Shown: positions 37,308-49,535, counted from the first letter of the stretch. The stretch: DNA of 64,000 nucleotides from Dechloromonas sp. HYN0024 (GCF_003441615.1 NZ_CP031842.1:1568501-1632500), one strand, 5' to 3'. Numbers and translations are program-made. Notes: generated from the letters alone by a model not told the origin.

Positions 37308-38324
37308 ATGAATCCCCACTGGCGCAGCTTTCTCGAATCGACCGAAGGTGTCTTCGATACCGGTTCGACCGAGCTTCTCAACTTTGGCGACGCGGCCGGC
37401 GAATTACTTGCAGCCAAACAGCAGACCGTCGTCGTCCCGCTCACCCATCTCGGCCTGATCGAAGCCACCGGCGACGAAGCCAAGGCTTTCCTGCACAGCC
37501 AGTTCACCAGTGACATCAATCATCTGGGCGACGGACAGGCGCAACATGCCGGATGGTGTACGGCCAAAGGACGGATGCAGGCCAGTTTTGTCGTCTGGCA
37601 CCAGGGCGAACGCTATCTCCTGGCGCTTGCCGCCGATCTGCAGGAGGCTGCGCAGAAACGGCTGCAGATGTTTGTCCTCCGCGCCAAGGTCAAGCTTGTT
37701 GCGCAGACTGACACCACCGTCATGCTCGGCCTGTCCGGCCCGCAGGGCCGGGAAGCGCTGGCCGACGCCGGGTTGCCGTGCCCGGACGAGGCAATGACCG
37801 CCGCCAGTATCGACACGACAACCGTCATTCACCTCGATGCCGGACGCTTCATGATCGTCGCCCCTGAATCGGCGATGGCCGCGCTGTGGCAGAAACTCAG
37901 CATCAAGGCCCGGCCGGCCGGCCTTCCTGCCTGGCGCTGGCTCGACATCCAGGCCGCTTTCCCGCTCGTCACACTGGCCACCAAGGAAGAATTCGTACCG
38001 CAGATGGCCGATTTCGAAAAAATCGGCGGCGTCAGCTTCCACAAGGGCTGCTATCCCGGTCAGGAAATCGTCGCCCGCACCCAGTACCTCGGCAAGGTCA
38101 AGCGCCACCTCTTCCGCCTGAGCAGCACCCAGGCGCTCAAGGCGGGCGATGTCCTGCATTCTCCGGACAACCCGGACCAGTCCTGCGGCATGGTCATGAC
38201 GGCAGCCCCGTCGCCAGCTGGCGGCTACGAAGCACTGGCCGTCGTCCAGAGCAACTTTGCCGGCAATGTTCGCCTCGGTTCGCTGGAAGGCCCCGCCGTT
38301 CAGGCTGTTGCCGTCAATCCGTAA
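37308..38324 (+). CDS. ygfZ: Folate-dependent Fe-S maintenance protein YgfZ (CAF17-like GcvT fold)
   Basis: Tetrahydrofolate-binding protein needed for full activity of some Fe-S enzymes such as MiaB. The 338 residues show the family hallmark with the functional cysteine, FHKGCYPGQEIVARTQYLG, and GcvT-like strands. ATG 37308 has CAGGAG six bases upstream; the longer frame from 37242 is not supported. It is divergent from mltG and followed by an NRDE gene. Confidence 0.92.
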   Translation: MNPHWRSFLESTEGVFDTGSTELLNFGDAAGELLAAKQQTVVVPLTHLGLIEATGDEAKAFLHSQFTSDINHLGDGQAQHAGWCTAKGRMQASFVVWHQGERYLLALAADLQEAAQKRLQMFVLRAKVKLVAQTDTTVMLGLSGPQGREALADAGLPCPDEAMTAASIDTTTVIHLDAGRFMIVAPESAMAALWQKLSIKARPAGLPAWRWLDIQAAFPLVTLATKEEFVPQMADFEKIGGVSFHKGCYPGQEIVARTQYLGKVKRHLFRLSSTQALKAGDVLHSPDNPDQSCGMVMTAAPSPAGGYEALAVVQSNFAGNVRLGSLEGPAVQAVAVNP

Positions 38325-39061
38325 GCCCGGCAGCAACCAGACATGTGCCTGATCGTCGTCGGCTGGCGGGTTGATCCGGATTACCCGCTGGTCGTCGCGG
38401 CCAACCGTGACGAATTTTATGCCCGCCCCACCGCAGCTTTGGCGCGTTGGCCCGATGCTCCGCAAGTCATCGGCGGGCTCGACCTTCAGGCCGGGGGGAC
38501 ATGGCTGGGCATCAGCGAGTCCGGCCGTTTTGCCGCCGTCACCAACGTGCGTGAACCGGGCATGGCCCAAGGGCCAAAATCGCGCGGCGCACTGACCCGC
38601 AGTTTTCTCACGGGTACATTGGCGGCCGGGGATTACGCCAGCCAGATCGACGGCACTCAGTATTCGGGCTTCAATCTCCTGCTTGGCGATGGCGAGACGC
38701 TGGTCTATTGCTCGAATCGCGATGGTCCGCCGCGGCCCCTGGCCCCTGGCATCTATGGACTGTCAAATCACCTGCTGGACAGTCCCTGGCCCAAACTTCT
38801 TGCCGCCCGCCAACGATTTGCCGAGGCCCTGCCCCGCCTGCCGGATCAATCGGCATTTTTTGACCTGCTGGCGGACCAGACCATCGTTGCCGATGAAAAT
38901 CTGCCCCGTACGGGGGTGCCGATTGAATGGGAACGCCTGCTTTCCGCCATCTTCGTCAAATCGGAAAACTATGGCACCCGGGCGTCCACCGTGCTCATGC
39001 AGGCTGCCGATGGCGAGATCACCGTTCACGAAAACAGTTTCGGCCCGCACGGGCAGCCGCT

Positions 39062-40086
<1,025 letters not shown>

Positions 40087-40143
40087 TCACCAGACAAGTG
40101 GTTCTGAAAGGCGGCAAGTATATCGCTACCGCTCACCGTCGCC

Positions 40144-40737
40144 CTAGCGACTGTTCAGCAGCACCCGGATGTCGGCAACAATATCCTCGACGCTGGCCGA
40201 CTCGTTGACGTAGAGGCGCAAACGCCCGGCAGGGTCGAAAACATAGGCGCCAGCCGAGTGGTCGATGACGTAGCCCAGTTCCCCATCGACCGGCTTACGG
40301 ACGGCAAAAACCCGGAACTCCTCGGTCACCTCTCGGGTTTCCCTGGCCTCGCCACGCAAACCGAGAAACGTCGGATCGAACCACGGCACAAAGCCCTTCA
40401 GCCGCTCGGCGCTGTCGCGCTCGGGATCAACCGTCACAAACAGCACCTGGACGCGCTGCGCATCGGCACCCAGCGACTTCGTCACGCTGGCCAGCCGGAT
40501 CAGCATGGTCGGACAGATATCCGGGCAGGATGTATACCCGAACAAGACGACAATGACCTTGCCCTTGAAATCCGTCAGTGAACGCAGTTGGCCATGATGA
40601 TCGGCCAGCCTTAACTGACGCCCAAAGCCGGCACCACTCAGGTCAGTATTGCGAAATGCCGCCGGTTCGGGCGCACAGGCCGACAACAGTAGGGCGATGC
40701 AAAACAGGATAGTTCGTCGATTGATCATGCCGAACAT
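40144..40737 (-). CDS. SCO1/SenC-type copper chaperone lipoprotein
   Basis: Thioredoxin-fold protein that delivers copper to the CuA site of cytochrome oxidase or keeps its cysteines reduced. The N-terminus has a lipoprotein signal ending LLLSACAPE, so it should be anchored to a membrane outside the cytosol. The copper ligands are the CPDICP pair and the histidine in GYVIDHSAGAYVFDP. ATG 40737 or 40728 (MINRRTIL) could both be the start. No oxidase genes are adjacent. Confidence 0.9.
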   Translation of the reverse strand: MFGMINRRTILFCIALLLSACAPEPAAFRNTDLSGAGFGRQLRLADHHGQLRSLTDFKGKVIVVLFGYTSCPDICPTMLIRLASVTKSLGADAQRVQVLFVTVDPERDSAERLKGFVPWFDPTFLGLRGEARETREVTEEFRVFAVRKPVDGELGYVIDHSAGAYVFDPAGRLRLYVNESASVEDIVADIRVLLNSR

Positions 40738-40834
40738 TTTAGGACCATTTCAGCCCACCACGGCGCAGCCCTGTCGTTGCCTAAGCTGCCAACACCGTTG
40801 TCTGCAGGCGGGGTTTCCTCTGTGCTGAATATGT

Positions 40835-40847
40835 CTGTAAGATACAG
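40835..40847 (+). promoter_or_regulatory. Short perfect inverted repeat upstream of the ABM-B12-kinase module
   Basis: CTGTA-AGA-TACAG, five-base arms, 40 bases before the GTG start at 40887. TAAGAT within it could be a -10 element with TTTCCT 18 bases upstream. It is not a LexA box, since the spacing is wrong. Could be an operator; the evidence is only its symmetry and position. Confidence 0.3.
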
Positions 40848-40886
40848 TTCGATAGAAATAACAACCTCTCGAAAACTGGAATAAAT

Positions 40887-41186
40887 GTGATCGTGGTGCT
40901 GAGTCGATTCACCGTTGCCAATGCCATGGAGAGTGACGTAAAGGAGGCGTTTCGTCAGCGCCCACATATTGTCGATCAGGCGCCGGGCTTTCTCGGCATG
41001 GAAGTCATGAGTCCTTCGGAAAGCCCTGCTGAAATATGGCTTCTAACCCGCTGGACGGACGAGCCAAGCTACCGTGATTGGCATCGCGGCCATCAATACC
41101 AGGAAGCGCACAAAGGAATCCCGAAGGGTCTGAAGCTGGTATCGGGCAGCACGAGCATTCAACTCTTCGACGTATTCGCGGCGTAG
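40887..41186 (+). CDS. ABM-domain protein related to MhuD/IsdG heme-degrading monooxygenases
   Basis: A 99-residue ferredoxin-like (antibiotic biosynthesis monooxygenase) protein. It resembles mycobacterial MhuD and staphylococcal IsdG, which cut heme: APGFLGMEVMSPSESPAEIW, WTDEPSYRDWHRGHQYQEAH. The tryptophan and histidine of the Asn-Trp-His triad appear conserved (YRDW and EAHKG), but the N-terminal asparagine aligns with Ser6 (VVLSRFTV), so heme cleavage is uncertain. The start must be GTG at 40887, because ATG 40885 is followed at once by TGA. It is twelve bases upstream of the cobalamin-binding gene, implying a shared transcript. Confidence 0.75.
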   Translation: MIVVLSRFTVANAMESDVKEAFRQRPHIVDQAPGFLGMEVMSPSESPAEIWLLTRWTDEPSYRDWHRGHQYQEAHKGIPKGLKLVSGSTSIQLFDVFAA

Positions 41187-41198
41187 AGGCTACCCATC

Positions 41199-42278
41199 AT
41201 GATCAACCATGCGGGTTTTCAGGTTCTCGGCGCAGATGGGCTACGCCACTTCAAGGAACTGCAAACCGATGCCGTGCGCGCGGTGAGTGACCGGTTCTTT
41301 TCTGCTCACGATTCGGCTTACCAGCGTTTCGGCCCGCGCGGACGCGAAGCCTGCCGGGAAGACCTCGCATTTCATCTGGAATTCCTGCGACCGGTGCTCG
41401 AGTTTGGTTTGCTGCAGCCGATGATCGACTATCTGCACTGGCTGAACAGCGTACTGGTCGCGCGCGGCATCCCGACAGAACATCTGGCCCTCTCCCTCGA
41501 CTGGCTGGGCGAGTATTTCGTCGAGCACATGGCCGCCCCACACGGGAACATCGTCGGCCATACCCAGGTCGCCGTCCGGTCCACATTCCAGAACGCTGAA
41601 GCTGCGCCGACACTGCTTCAGTCACCGGAGGCATGGCCTGCCGCTGCAGATTTTGAAACAACGCTGCTCAGAGGCGATAAGCGCGAGGCGCTCGCCATTG
41701 TCCAAGGCCTGCTCGACGACGGGCTAAGCCTTGTCGATATCGAATGCCACGTCATTCAGCCCGCGATGTACGAGATCGGCGAGAAATGGCAAGCCAACCA
41801 GGTCTCCGTGGCGCAAGAACACTTGGCGACGGCCATTGCCCAGATGGTAATGACGATGGGCGTATTGAGCTCTCCGACAGCCGCCCAGACGCGAAAGTCG
41901 ATTCTGCTGGCTTGTGTCGAAGGCAATCAGCACGTGCTTGGCCTTTCGATGGTCTGTGATGCGTTTCATCTGGCTGGCTGGGAAGTGCAATATCTGGGCG
42001 CAAATGTACCGACGCGATCCCTGGTTCAACATGTCAAGGAAACAAAGCCGGATATTGTCGGGCTATCTGTTTCATTCCCGCAGCAATTGCTTATCGTCAA
42101 GGACGTCATTGCCCAATTGACTGAACAAATCGGTCCTTCGCGGCCATCGGTAATGGTCGGCGGCCTGGCCATTAATCGCTTCAACAGCCTCGCCAACATT
42201 CTCGGCGCAGATTCAAGTTGTTCCGATGCGCTGGGTGCGGTGGCCTGCGCGGCCTCGATGGGTGGCGTGTCACCATGA
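41199..42278 (+). CDS. Cobalamin-binding sensor-like protein with CarH-type Wx9EH motif
   Basis: A 359-residue soluble protein. Residues about 1-150 are an unrecognised helical domain (FHLEFLRPVLEFGLLQPMID). Residues about 155-225 form the four-helix B12 cap with W197-x9-E207-H208 (EKWQANQVSVAQEHLAT), the motif that contacts the adenosyl group in the photoreceptor CarH. Residues about 232-359 form the Rossmann B12 domain: N243-x-H245-xx-G248, 41 residues to S290-x-S292, 28 residues to G321-G322, the exact spacing of the DxHxxG-SxL-GG motif, with Asn for Asp and Ser for Leu. No DNA-binding domain is present. GAGG precedes the ATG; the stop overlaps the kinase start (ATGA at 42275). A sensory partner of that kinase is likely. 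Confidence 0.82.
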   Translation: MINHAGFQVLGADGLRHFKELQTDAVRAVSDRFFSAHDSAYQRFGPRGREACREDLAFHLEFLRPVLEFGLLQPMIDYLHWLNSVLVARGIPTEHLALSLDWLGEYFVEHMAAPHGNIVGHTQVAVRSTFQNAEAAPTLLQSPEAWPAAADFETTLLRGDKREALAIVQGLLDDGLSLVDIECHVIQPAMYEIGEKWQANQVSVAQEHLATAIAQMVMTMGVLSSPTAAQTRKSILLACVEGNQHVLGLSMVCDAFHLAGWEVQYLGANVPTRSLVQHVKETKPDIVGLSVSFPQQLLIVKDVIAQLTEQIGPSRPSVMVGGLAINRFNSLANILGADSSCSDALGAVACAASMGGVSP

Positions 42279-44347
42279 CCTGGCCCGCACCGGAAATCCG
42301 GGCGCTGGTCGGTATCGTTGCCGCCCGCCTCGACCCCAGTGGGCTGCTTCTGGAAGCCAATGCGGGCTTCCTGCGCATTCTCGAAATCTCCGGCACACTG
42401 CCAACCAAGACCAGCCTGTCGCATTTCTTTATCCAGCCGACCTTGGCAACTCTACTGGCCGTACCGACCGGCGAAGAGGGAGAAATCTATAATGGCCTGC
42501 TGACGGTTGGTGACGAGCGGAGCAAAACGCGGACCTTGCGCGCCAGGATCTGGCGCTGCGGCGAAGAAATTCGACTCGTCGCTGATTTTGACATCGAGGA
42601 ACTCGAGCGGGTCAATCAAACGGTTCTCGATCTCAATCAGGATTATGCCAAGGCCCAACGCGCCCTGTTCCTGTCCAACTTGCGCTTGCAACGCCTTAAC
42701 GACGAGTTGGAGCAACACCGCAACCACCTCGAGGAACTGGTCGAAAAGCGCACAGCCGAAATGATTGCCACCGAGGTCAGGGCCACTCACCTCTTGCAAT
42801 CAAGTGCCGATGGACTCTACGGTGTCGATCCCGAAGGAAACGTTACCTTTATCAACCGAGCCGCCTGCGAACTGCTCGGCAGAAGCCCCGAGGATGCCGT
42901 CGGCAAATCCGCACACGACCTCTTCCATCACAGCAAAGCCGATGGCACGCCTTATCCCATCGAGGAGTGCAAGGCCCATAGGGCGATCCAGGATGGCGTC
43001 GAGACCCGGGTTGATAACGAAGTTTACTGGCATGCCGACGGCCATCCGGTACCTGTCATGTTGGCCGTTCATCCGCTCATCGTCGACGGCAACAACAACG
43101 GATCGGTGATCAGCTTCGTGGACATAAGCGAACAACGTGCGACGGCATTGGCGCGCGAAAAGGCGATTGCCGCTGCTGAAAACCTGGCCCGGGTACGGAG
43201 CGAATTCCTGTCCAACATGAGTCACGAGATTCGCACCCCCATCAACGGGGTTCTCGGCTTCGCAGAAATTGGTTTTCAGAATTACCAAAACAGTGACAAG
43301 GTCCGGAACGCCTTCGAGAAGATTCTGATTTCCGGAAAACGCCTACTCGGGGTGATCAACGACGTCCTTGATTTCTCGAAAATGGAGGCGGGCAAGCTCA
43401 CCATTGAACGAACCACCGTTTCTCTCCGCAAGGAAATCGAACAGATAGCCAGCATCGTGCGGCCGCTGGCACAGGCCAAACATCTTGACCTCAGGATCGA
43501 TATTGCCCCTGATCTTCCCGAAACCTGCACCGGAGATCCTCTTCGCATTTCACAGGTGCTGCTCAACCTGCTATCCAATGCGGTGAAGTTTACCGCCGTG
43601 GGTAGCGTCAAGGTGGTGGCATCGATTCGTGACAACATCCTGAACTTCCGGGTGACGGATACCGGCGTCGGCATGAGCGAGGGACAGATACGCGACTTGT
43701 TTATTCCGTTTCAGCAGGGCGATAGTTCGATGACCCGCCGTTTTGGCGGAACGGGCCTGGGACTCTGCATCGCCAAGCACCTGGCGGAACTAATGGAAGG
43801 TAATATCCGCGTTGAAAGTCAGCTTGGCATCGGCAGCACATTCGAGTTTCACCTGCCCTTCGTTGCTGCAGCCGAGCCAACCATGGCATCGCAACCAGCT
43901 ACCGCCGAACAACCCGCCTGCCGGGGACACCGGCTGGATGGTATTTGCATCATCGTTGTCGAGGACGACCCGATCACCCAGCAGGTTATCGAATATATCC
44001 TCGTTGAAGAAGGTGCACGCGTGGTGGTGGTCAACAGCGGCCGGGATGCCTTGAGTCGCATCATTCAGGACGGCACGACCGCCTATGACATCGTGCTCAT
44101 GGACATGCAGATGCCAGAAATCGACGGACTCATCGCAACGCGTCGCATTCTGGAAGTGGCCCCCGGTCTGCCAATTATCGGACAGACTGCCCATGCCTTT
44201 GCCGAGGAACGTGAGAAGTGTCTGGCGGCCGGCATGGTAGGCCATATCGCCAAACCGATAGACCCCGATGCCCTGGTCGATGTCATCTTGCAACACGTCG
44301 CTGGAAGACGTCATCACACCATCCCCCTGGTGACGAACAACGGATAG
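42275..44347 (+). CDS. Hybrid sensor histidine kinase: PAS, coiled coil, PAS, HisKA, HATPase, receiver
   Basis: A 690-residue soluble kinase with no membrane segment. Residues about 8-105 resemble a PAS fold, 108-165 form a coiled coil, 168-290 form a second PAS domain ([19 protein letters not shown]). The phospho-acceptor is H317 ([18 protein letters not shown]); ATP-binding boxes are [26 protein letters not shown] and [10 protein letters not shown]. The C-terminal receiver (about 555-675) has the acidic pair VVEDD, phospho-acceptor D610 in VLMDMQMP and the lysine of HIAKP. No output domain follows, so phosphate must pass to a separate regulator or phosphotransfer protein. Start ATG 42275 overlaps the stop of the B12-binding gene, pointing to a stoichiometric partnership. 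Confidence 0.93.
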   Translation: MTWPAPEIRALVGIVAARLDPSGLLLEANAGFLRILEISGTLPTKTSLSHFFIQPTLATLLAVPTGEEGEIYNGLLTVGDERSKTRTLRARIWRCGEEIRLVADFDIEELERVNQTVLDLNQDYAKAQRALFLSNLRLQRLNDELEQHRNHLEELVEKRTAEMIATEVRATHLLQSSADGLYGVDPEGNVTFINRAACELLGRSPEDAVGKSAHDLFHHSKADGTPYPIEECKAHRAIQDGVETRVDNEVYWHADGHPVPVMLAVHPLIVDGNNNGSVISFVDISEQRATALAREKAIAAAENLARVRSEFLSNMSHEIRTPINGVLGFAEIGFQNYQNSDKVRNAFEKILISGKRLLGVINDVLDFSKMEAGKLTIERTTVSLRKEIEQIASIVRPLAQAKHLDLRIDIAPDLPETCTGDPLRISQVLLNLLSNAVKFTAVGSVKVVASIRDNILNFRVTDTGVGMSEGQIRDLFIPFQQGDSSMTRRFGGTGLGLCIAKHLAELMEGNIRVESQLGIGSTFEFHLPFVAAAEPTMASQPATAEQPACRGHRLDGICIIVVEDDPITQQVIEYILVEEGARVVVVNSGRDALSRIIQDGTTAYDIVLMDMQMPEIDGLIATRRILEVAPGLPIIGQTAHAFAEEREKCLAAGMVGHIAKPIDPDALVDVILQHVAGRRHHTIPLVTNNG

Positions 44348-44460
44348 CCGGCGGGTCCAGGATTGACCGGCCTCGGGCGCTCCATCATTTGAAGGAGCCG
44401 ACAGCGGCGATGGCGCCAACTCTACCGTTAAAGCCAGGCCAATGCCCCGCGTGCAGAAAT

Positions 44461-44488
44461 AGAAAAAGCCCGAATTCGGGCTTTTTCT
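44461..44488. terminator. Bidirectional terminator between the hybrid kinase and guaA
   Basis: Perfect 12-base arms AGAAAAAGCCCG (44461-44472) and CGGGCTTTTTCT (44477-44488) around an AATT loop, with A-run and T-run on either side. It serves the convergent kinase and guaA genes. Confidence 0.9.
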
Positions 44489-44530
44489 TGTTCAATCAAG
44501 ACCATCGTCAATGGGCAGGCGCTGCTCCCA

Positions 44531-46165
44531 TCACTCCCATTCGATCGTCGCCGGCGGCTTGCCCGACACGTCGTACACCACCCGATTGAGGCCGCGCACT
44601 TCGTTGATGATGCGGTTGGAGACGCGCCCGAGCAGGTCGTAAGGCAGGTGCGCCCAATGGGCGGTCATGAAGTCGCTGGTGACGACGGCGCGCAGGGCGA
44701 CGACGTTTTCGTAGGTGCGACCATCGCCCATGACGCCGACGCTCTTGACCGGCAGGAAGACGGCGAAGGCCTGGCTGGTCAGGTCGTACCACGTCTTGCC
44801 GATGTCGGCGGCGGTACAGGCACCGGCCGCGACGTCGCGTTCGGTGGCGACCGTGGCGCGCAATTCGTCGATGAAAATGGCGTCGGCGCGTTGCAGCAGG
44901 TGGGCCGATTGCAGCTTCACTTCGCCCAGGATGCGCACGCCGAGACCGGGGCCGGGGAAGGGATGGCGATAGACCATCTCGCGCGGCAGGCCGAGCGCCA
45001 CGCCGAGTTCGCGCACTTCGTCCTTGAACAGTTCGCGCAGCGGCTCAAGGAGCTTGAGGTGCATGTCTTCGGGCAGGCCGCCGACATTGTGGTGGCTCTT
45101 GATGGTATGGGCGCCCTTCTTGTTCTTGCCGGCCGATTCGATCACGTCGGGATAGATGGTGCCCTGGGCCAGCCACTTGGCGGCAGTCAGTTTCTTCGAT
45201 TCGGCCTGGAAGACTTCGACGAATTCCTTGCCGATGATCTTGCGCTTCTGTTCCGGATCCGAGACACCGGCCAGCTTGCCCATGAAGGCATCGACCGCAT
45301 CGACGCGGATGACCTTGACGCCGAGATTACGGGCGAACATCTCCATAACCATGTCGCCTTCGTTCAGGCGCAGCAGGCCATGATCGACGAAAACACAGGT
45401 CAGCTGGTCGCCGATGGCCTTGTGGATGAGGGCTGCTGCGACGCTGGAATCGACGCCGCCGGAAAGGCCGAGAATGACATCATCGCTGCCAACCTGGGCA
45501 CGGATCGAGGCAACGGCTTCGGCGATGTAGTCGCCCATCACCCAGTCAGTGCCACAGCCGCAGATGCCATGCACGAAACGCTCAAGAATGGCGCGCCCCT
45601 GCAGGGTGTGGGTGACTTCCGGGTGGAACTGGACGGCGTAGAACTTGCGGTCCTCGTCGGCCATCGCGGCAATCGGGCAGGACGGCGTCGAGGCCATTTT
45701 CTTGAAGCCGGCGGGCAGCTCCATGACCGAATCACCGTGGCTCATCCAGACCTTGAGCATGCCGTGGCCTTCGGCCGTGGTGAAATCGGCGATGCCGTCG
45801 AGAAGGGCCGTGTGGCCATGAGCGCGGACTTCGGAATAGCCGAATTCACGTGCCTTGCCGGCCGCTTCGGCAGTCATCACCTGACCACCCAGTTGCTGGG
45901 CCATGGTCTGCATGCCGTAACAGATGCCGAGCACCGGAATCCCCAGCGTAAACACCACATCCGGGGCACGCGGCGTATCGCCTTCGGTCACCGAACTCGG
46001 GCCACCCGACAGGATGATGCCCTGAGCACCGTAGTTGCGGATGAACTCCTCCGACACATCGTAGGGGTGAATTTCGCAAAAAACCATGGCTTCGCGGACG
46101 CGACGGGCGATCAACTGGGTGACCTGGGAACCGAAATCGAGAATGAGGATTTTCTGGTGGGACAT
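44531..46165 (-). CDS. guaA: GMP synthase (glutamine-hydrolysing)
   Basis: Converts XMP to GMP with ATP and glutamine. The 544-residue chain has an N-terminal class I amidotransferase with nucleophile cysteine in [17 protein letters not shown] and [13 protein letters not shown], the ATP pyrophosphatase loop [17 protein letters not shown], and the C-terminal dimerisation domain ending PPATIEWE. It is longer than E. coli GuaA (525). Extra residues around [20 protein letters not shown] in the C-terminal part could explain this. It follows guaB with a terminator-like hairpin between them. Confidence 0.97.
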   Translation of the reverse strand: MSHQKILILDFGSQVTQLIARRVREAMVFCEIHPYDVSEEFIRNYGAQGIILSGGPSSVTEGDTPRAPDVVFTLGIPVLGICYGMQTMAQQLGGQVMTAEAAGKAREFGYSEVRAHGHTALLDGIADFTTAEGHGMLKVWMSHGDSVMELPAGFKKMASTPSCPIAAMADEDRKFYAVQFHPEVTHTLQGRAILERFVHGICGCGTDWVMGDYIAEAVASIRAQVGSDDVILGLSGGVDSSVAAALIHKAIGDQLTCVFVDHGLLRLNEGDMVMEMFARNLGVKVIRVDAVDAFMGKLAGVSDPEQKRKIIGKEFVEVFQAESKKLTAAKWLAQGTIYPDVIESAGKNKKGAHTIKSHHNVGGLPEDMHLKLLEPLRELFKDEVRELGVALGLPREMVYRHPFPGPGLGVRILGEVKLQSAHLLQRADAIFIDELRATVATERDVAAGACTAADIGKTWYDLTSQAFAVFLPVKSVGVMGDGRTYENVVALRAVVTSDFMTAHWAHLPYDLLGRVSNRIINEVRGLNRVVYDVSGKPPATIEWE

Positions 46166-46185
46166 TATTCAGGGCCTTGAATGAA

Positions 46186-46207
46186 AAAGGCGGCTACCGG
46201 AGCCGCC
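46186..46207 (-). terminator. Hairpin with T-run between guaB and guaA
   Basis: GGCGGCT (46189-46195) and AGCCGCC (46201-46207) with a 5-base loop; on the minus strand a run of five T follows. It would reduce or uncouple guaA transcription from guaB. Confidence 0.7.
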
Positions 46208-46226
46208 CTTCTGGATACGAAGCAAA

Positions 46227-47702
<1,476 letters not shown>

Positions 47703-47753
47703 TTAATCCAAGGTCACAAAATCGTATTATACAGAAAAGCCAAGGAAACCCAG

Positions 47754-48254
47754 ATGACCTCGAAATCCCCACTCGTTTTTGCTCTTGTATTGATGTCGTC
47801 CACCGCCAGCCTGTCCATCCAGGCGGAAACCTACCAGTGGAAGGACGGCAGCGGCCAGACGGTCGTTTCCGACGTGCCGCCTCCCTCCACCGCCAAGGGC
47901 CGACGCTCCATCGGCGGGATGAAGCCCGCCGTCGTCTCCGAGGCACTCCCGGACAAAGACAAAGCCGGCGAGACCCCGGCCCCGAAGGCTGCCGAAGGAC
48001 CGAAAACCACGGCGGAAAAGGATTTCGACTTCAAGAAACGTCAGCAGGAAGCCAAGGAAAAGGCCGACAAGCAAGCCGCCGAAGCCGACAAGCGGGACAA
48101 CTGCGAACGGGCCCGACGCAGCGTGGCGGCACTGGAATCAAATCACCCGCTCAGCACCCTGGACGATAACGGCGAACGCAAACTAATGGATAGCGCCCAG
48201 CGCGAACAGGAAATGGAGCGCGCCCGCCGGGTTGTGGCCGACGCCTGCAAGTAG
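47754..48254 (+). CDS. DUF4124 domain periplasmic protein
   Basis: A 166-residue exported protein: signal peptide (VFALVLMSSTASLSIQA) then the DUF4124 strand pair ETYQWKDGSGQTVVSDVPPP, then a charged Lys/Glu/Ala-rich coiled-coil-like stretch (FKKRQQEAKEKADKQAAEA) and a pair of cysteines. DUF4124 proteins are common in beta- and gamma-proteobacterial envelopes; the role is unknown. AAGGAAA precedes the ATG. Confidence 0.85.
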   Translation: MTSKSPLVFALVLMSSTASLSIQAETYQWKDGSGQTVVSDVPPPSTAKGRRSIGGMKPAVVSEALPDKDKAGETPAPKAAEGPKTTAEKDFDFKKRQQEAKEKADKQAAEADKRDNCERARRSVAALESNHPLSTLDDNGERKLMDSAQREQEMERARRVVADACK

Positions 48255-48267
48255 GCAGCAGGCCGGA

Positions 48268-48591
48268 TCAGCCCTCGGCGTCGGATTCTCCGGCGCCTTT
48301 TTTCATGACCTTGCCTTCAGCCGCCCGTTGCTTGCGCACTTCCTTCGGGTCGGCAATCAGGGGCCGGTAGATTTCGACGCGGTCCTGATCGCGCAAGGCG
48401 GCCTCCGGCTTGGACAGCTTGTTCCAGATGCCGAACTTGTTCTTCTTCACATCAATTTCCGGGTGCTTTACGAGCAGGCCCGATGCATCCAGCGCCTGTT
48501 GCAGCGTCGCCCCGGTCGGCAGCTTGACGCGAACCACTTCCTGCTTGCCCGACAGCGCGTAGAAAACCTCGACATTCAACATTTCAGCCAT
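48268..48591 (-). CDS. rnfH: RnfH family ubiquitin-fold protein
   Basis: A 107-residue beta-grasp protein (LNVEVFYALSGKQEVVRVKL, VGIWNKLS-like KFGIWNKLSKPEAALRDQDR, VEIYRPLIADPKEVRKQRA). RnfH lies next to the toxin-like RatA in most proteobacteria and is not needed for Rnf function as such. ATG 48591 (MAEMLNVEV) overlaps the ratA stop; an ATG at 48603 is an alternative. Confidence 0.88.
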   Translation of the reverse strand: MAEMLNVEVFYALSGKQEVVRVKLPTGATLQQALDASGLLVKHPEIDVKKNKFGIWNKLSKPEAALRDQDRVEIYRPLIADPKEVRKQRAAEGKVMKKGAGESDAEG

Positions 48592-49027
48592 GGCTGACTC
48601 CATAAACCTGCGCAGCACGGCGCACGAAAGCATCGACAAAGGTGTTGGCAATATGACTGAACACCGGGCCAATCACCTTTTCGAACAATTTGCTGGAAAA
48701 CTCATAGTGCAACTGGAATTCGATCTTGCAGGCATTCTCGGCCAGCGGCTTGAAGCCCCATGAACCTTCCAGCCGGCGAAATGGCCCGTCAACCAGACGG
48801 ATTTTCATCAGGCGCGGGAATTCCTTGTCGTTTTCCGTCGTGAATGATGACTTCACCGAGTGGTAGTTGATATGCAGCGTCGCGGCAGTCTTCACCGCAT
48901 CGCGAAATTTCACCTCGGTATGACTGCACCAGGGCAAGAAGGCTGGGTAATCCTCGCAGCGATCCACCAGCTCGAACATGCGTTCGGCCGATTGCTCGAT
49001 CAAGACGGTCTTTTCAACTTGAGCCAT
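48584..49027 (-). CDS. ratA: START-like RatA family protein (coenzyme Q-binding COQ10 type)
   Basis: A 147-residue polyketide-cyclase/START-fold protein: MAQVEKTVLIEQSAERMFEL, CEDYPAFLPWCSHTEV, and FEKVIGPVFSHIANTFVDAF. E. coli RatA has been reported to block 70S ribosome assembly, while COQ10 relatives bind ubiquinone and help respiration; both views concern this family. ATG 49027 removes a 25-residue unsupported extension. It is divergent from smpB, the usual arrangement. Confidence 0.9.
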   Translation of the reverse strand: MAQVEKTVLIEQSAERMFELVDRCEDYPAFLPWCSHTEVKFRDAVKTAATLHINYHSVKSSFTTENDKEFPRLMKIRLVDGPFRRLEGSWGFKPLAENACKIEFQLHYEFSSKLFEKVIGPVFSHIANTFVDAFVRRAAQVYGVSHG

Positions 49028-49085
49028 GCAGCGGCAGTATTCCGGTTTCCTGTAGAATCGCGATTTTAATGGAACGCCCGGCAGC

Positions 49086-49535
49086 ATGAGCATTACGGTC
49101 AATAAAAAAGCCTTTCACGAGTACTTTGTCGAAGACAAGTACGAGGCTGGCATCGCCCTCGAAGGTTGGGAGGTCAAGGCTATCCGCGCCGGCCGGATGA
49201 ACATCAAGGAATCCTACGTCATCATCAAGAGCGGCGAGATCTACATCATCGGGATGCACATCAGTCCGCTGCCCAGCGCCTCCACCCACAATCACCACGA
49301 CCCGATCCGCACCCGCAAGCTGCTCCTGCATGCCACCGAAATCAGCAAGCTGATCGGCAAGGTCGAACGCGCCGGCTATACCCTGGTACCCATCGACCTG
49401 CACTTCGTGCGCGGTCGTATCAAACTCGAAATCGGCCTGGCCAAGGGCAAAAAACAGCACGACAAGCGCGCCGATGCCCTGGACAAGGACTCCAAACGCG
49501 AAGCCCAGCGCGCCATGAAGGAACGGCTGCACTAA
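49086..49535 (+). CDS. smpB: SsrA (tmRNA)-binding protein
   Basis: Brings tmRNA to stalled ribosomes for rescue. The 149-residue protein has [37 protein letters not shown], and the basic C-terminal tail ([20 protein letters not shown]) that mimics mRNA in the entry channel. A terminator follows and the tmRNA gene itself is not in the window. Confidence 0.96.
   Translation: MSITVNKKAFHEYFVEDKYEAGIALEGWEVKAIRAGRMNIKESYVIIKSGEIYIIGMHISPLPSASTHNHHDPIRTRKLLLHATEISKLIGKVERAGYTLVPIDLHFVRGRIKLEIGLAKGKKQHDKRADALDKDSKREAQRAMKERLH

Noticed and set aside
40835..40847. CTGTA-AGA-TACAG read as a LexA box
   Set aside because: Half-site spacing is five bases (CTGT-N5-ACAG) instead of eight; kept only as a generic inverted repeat.
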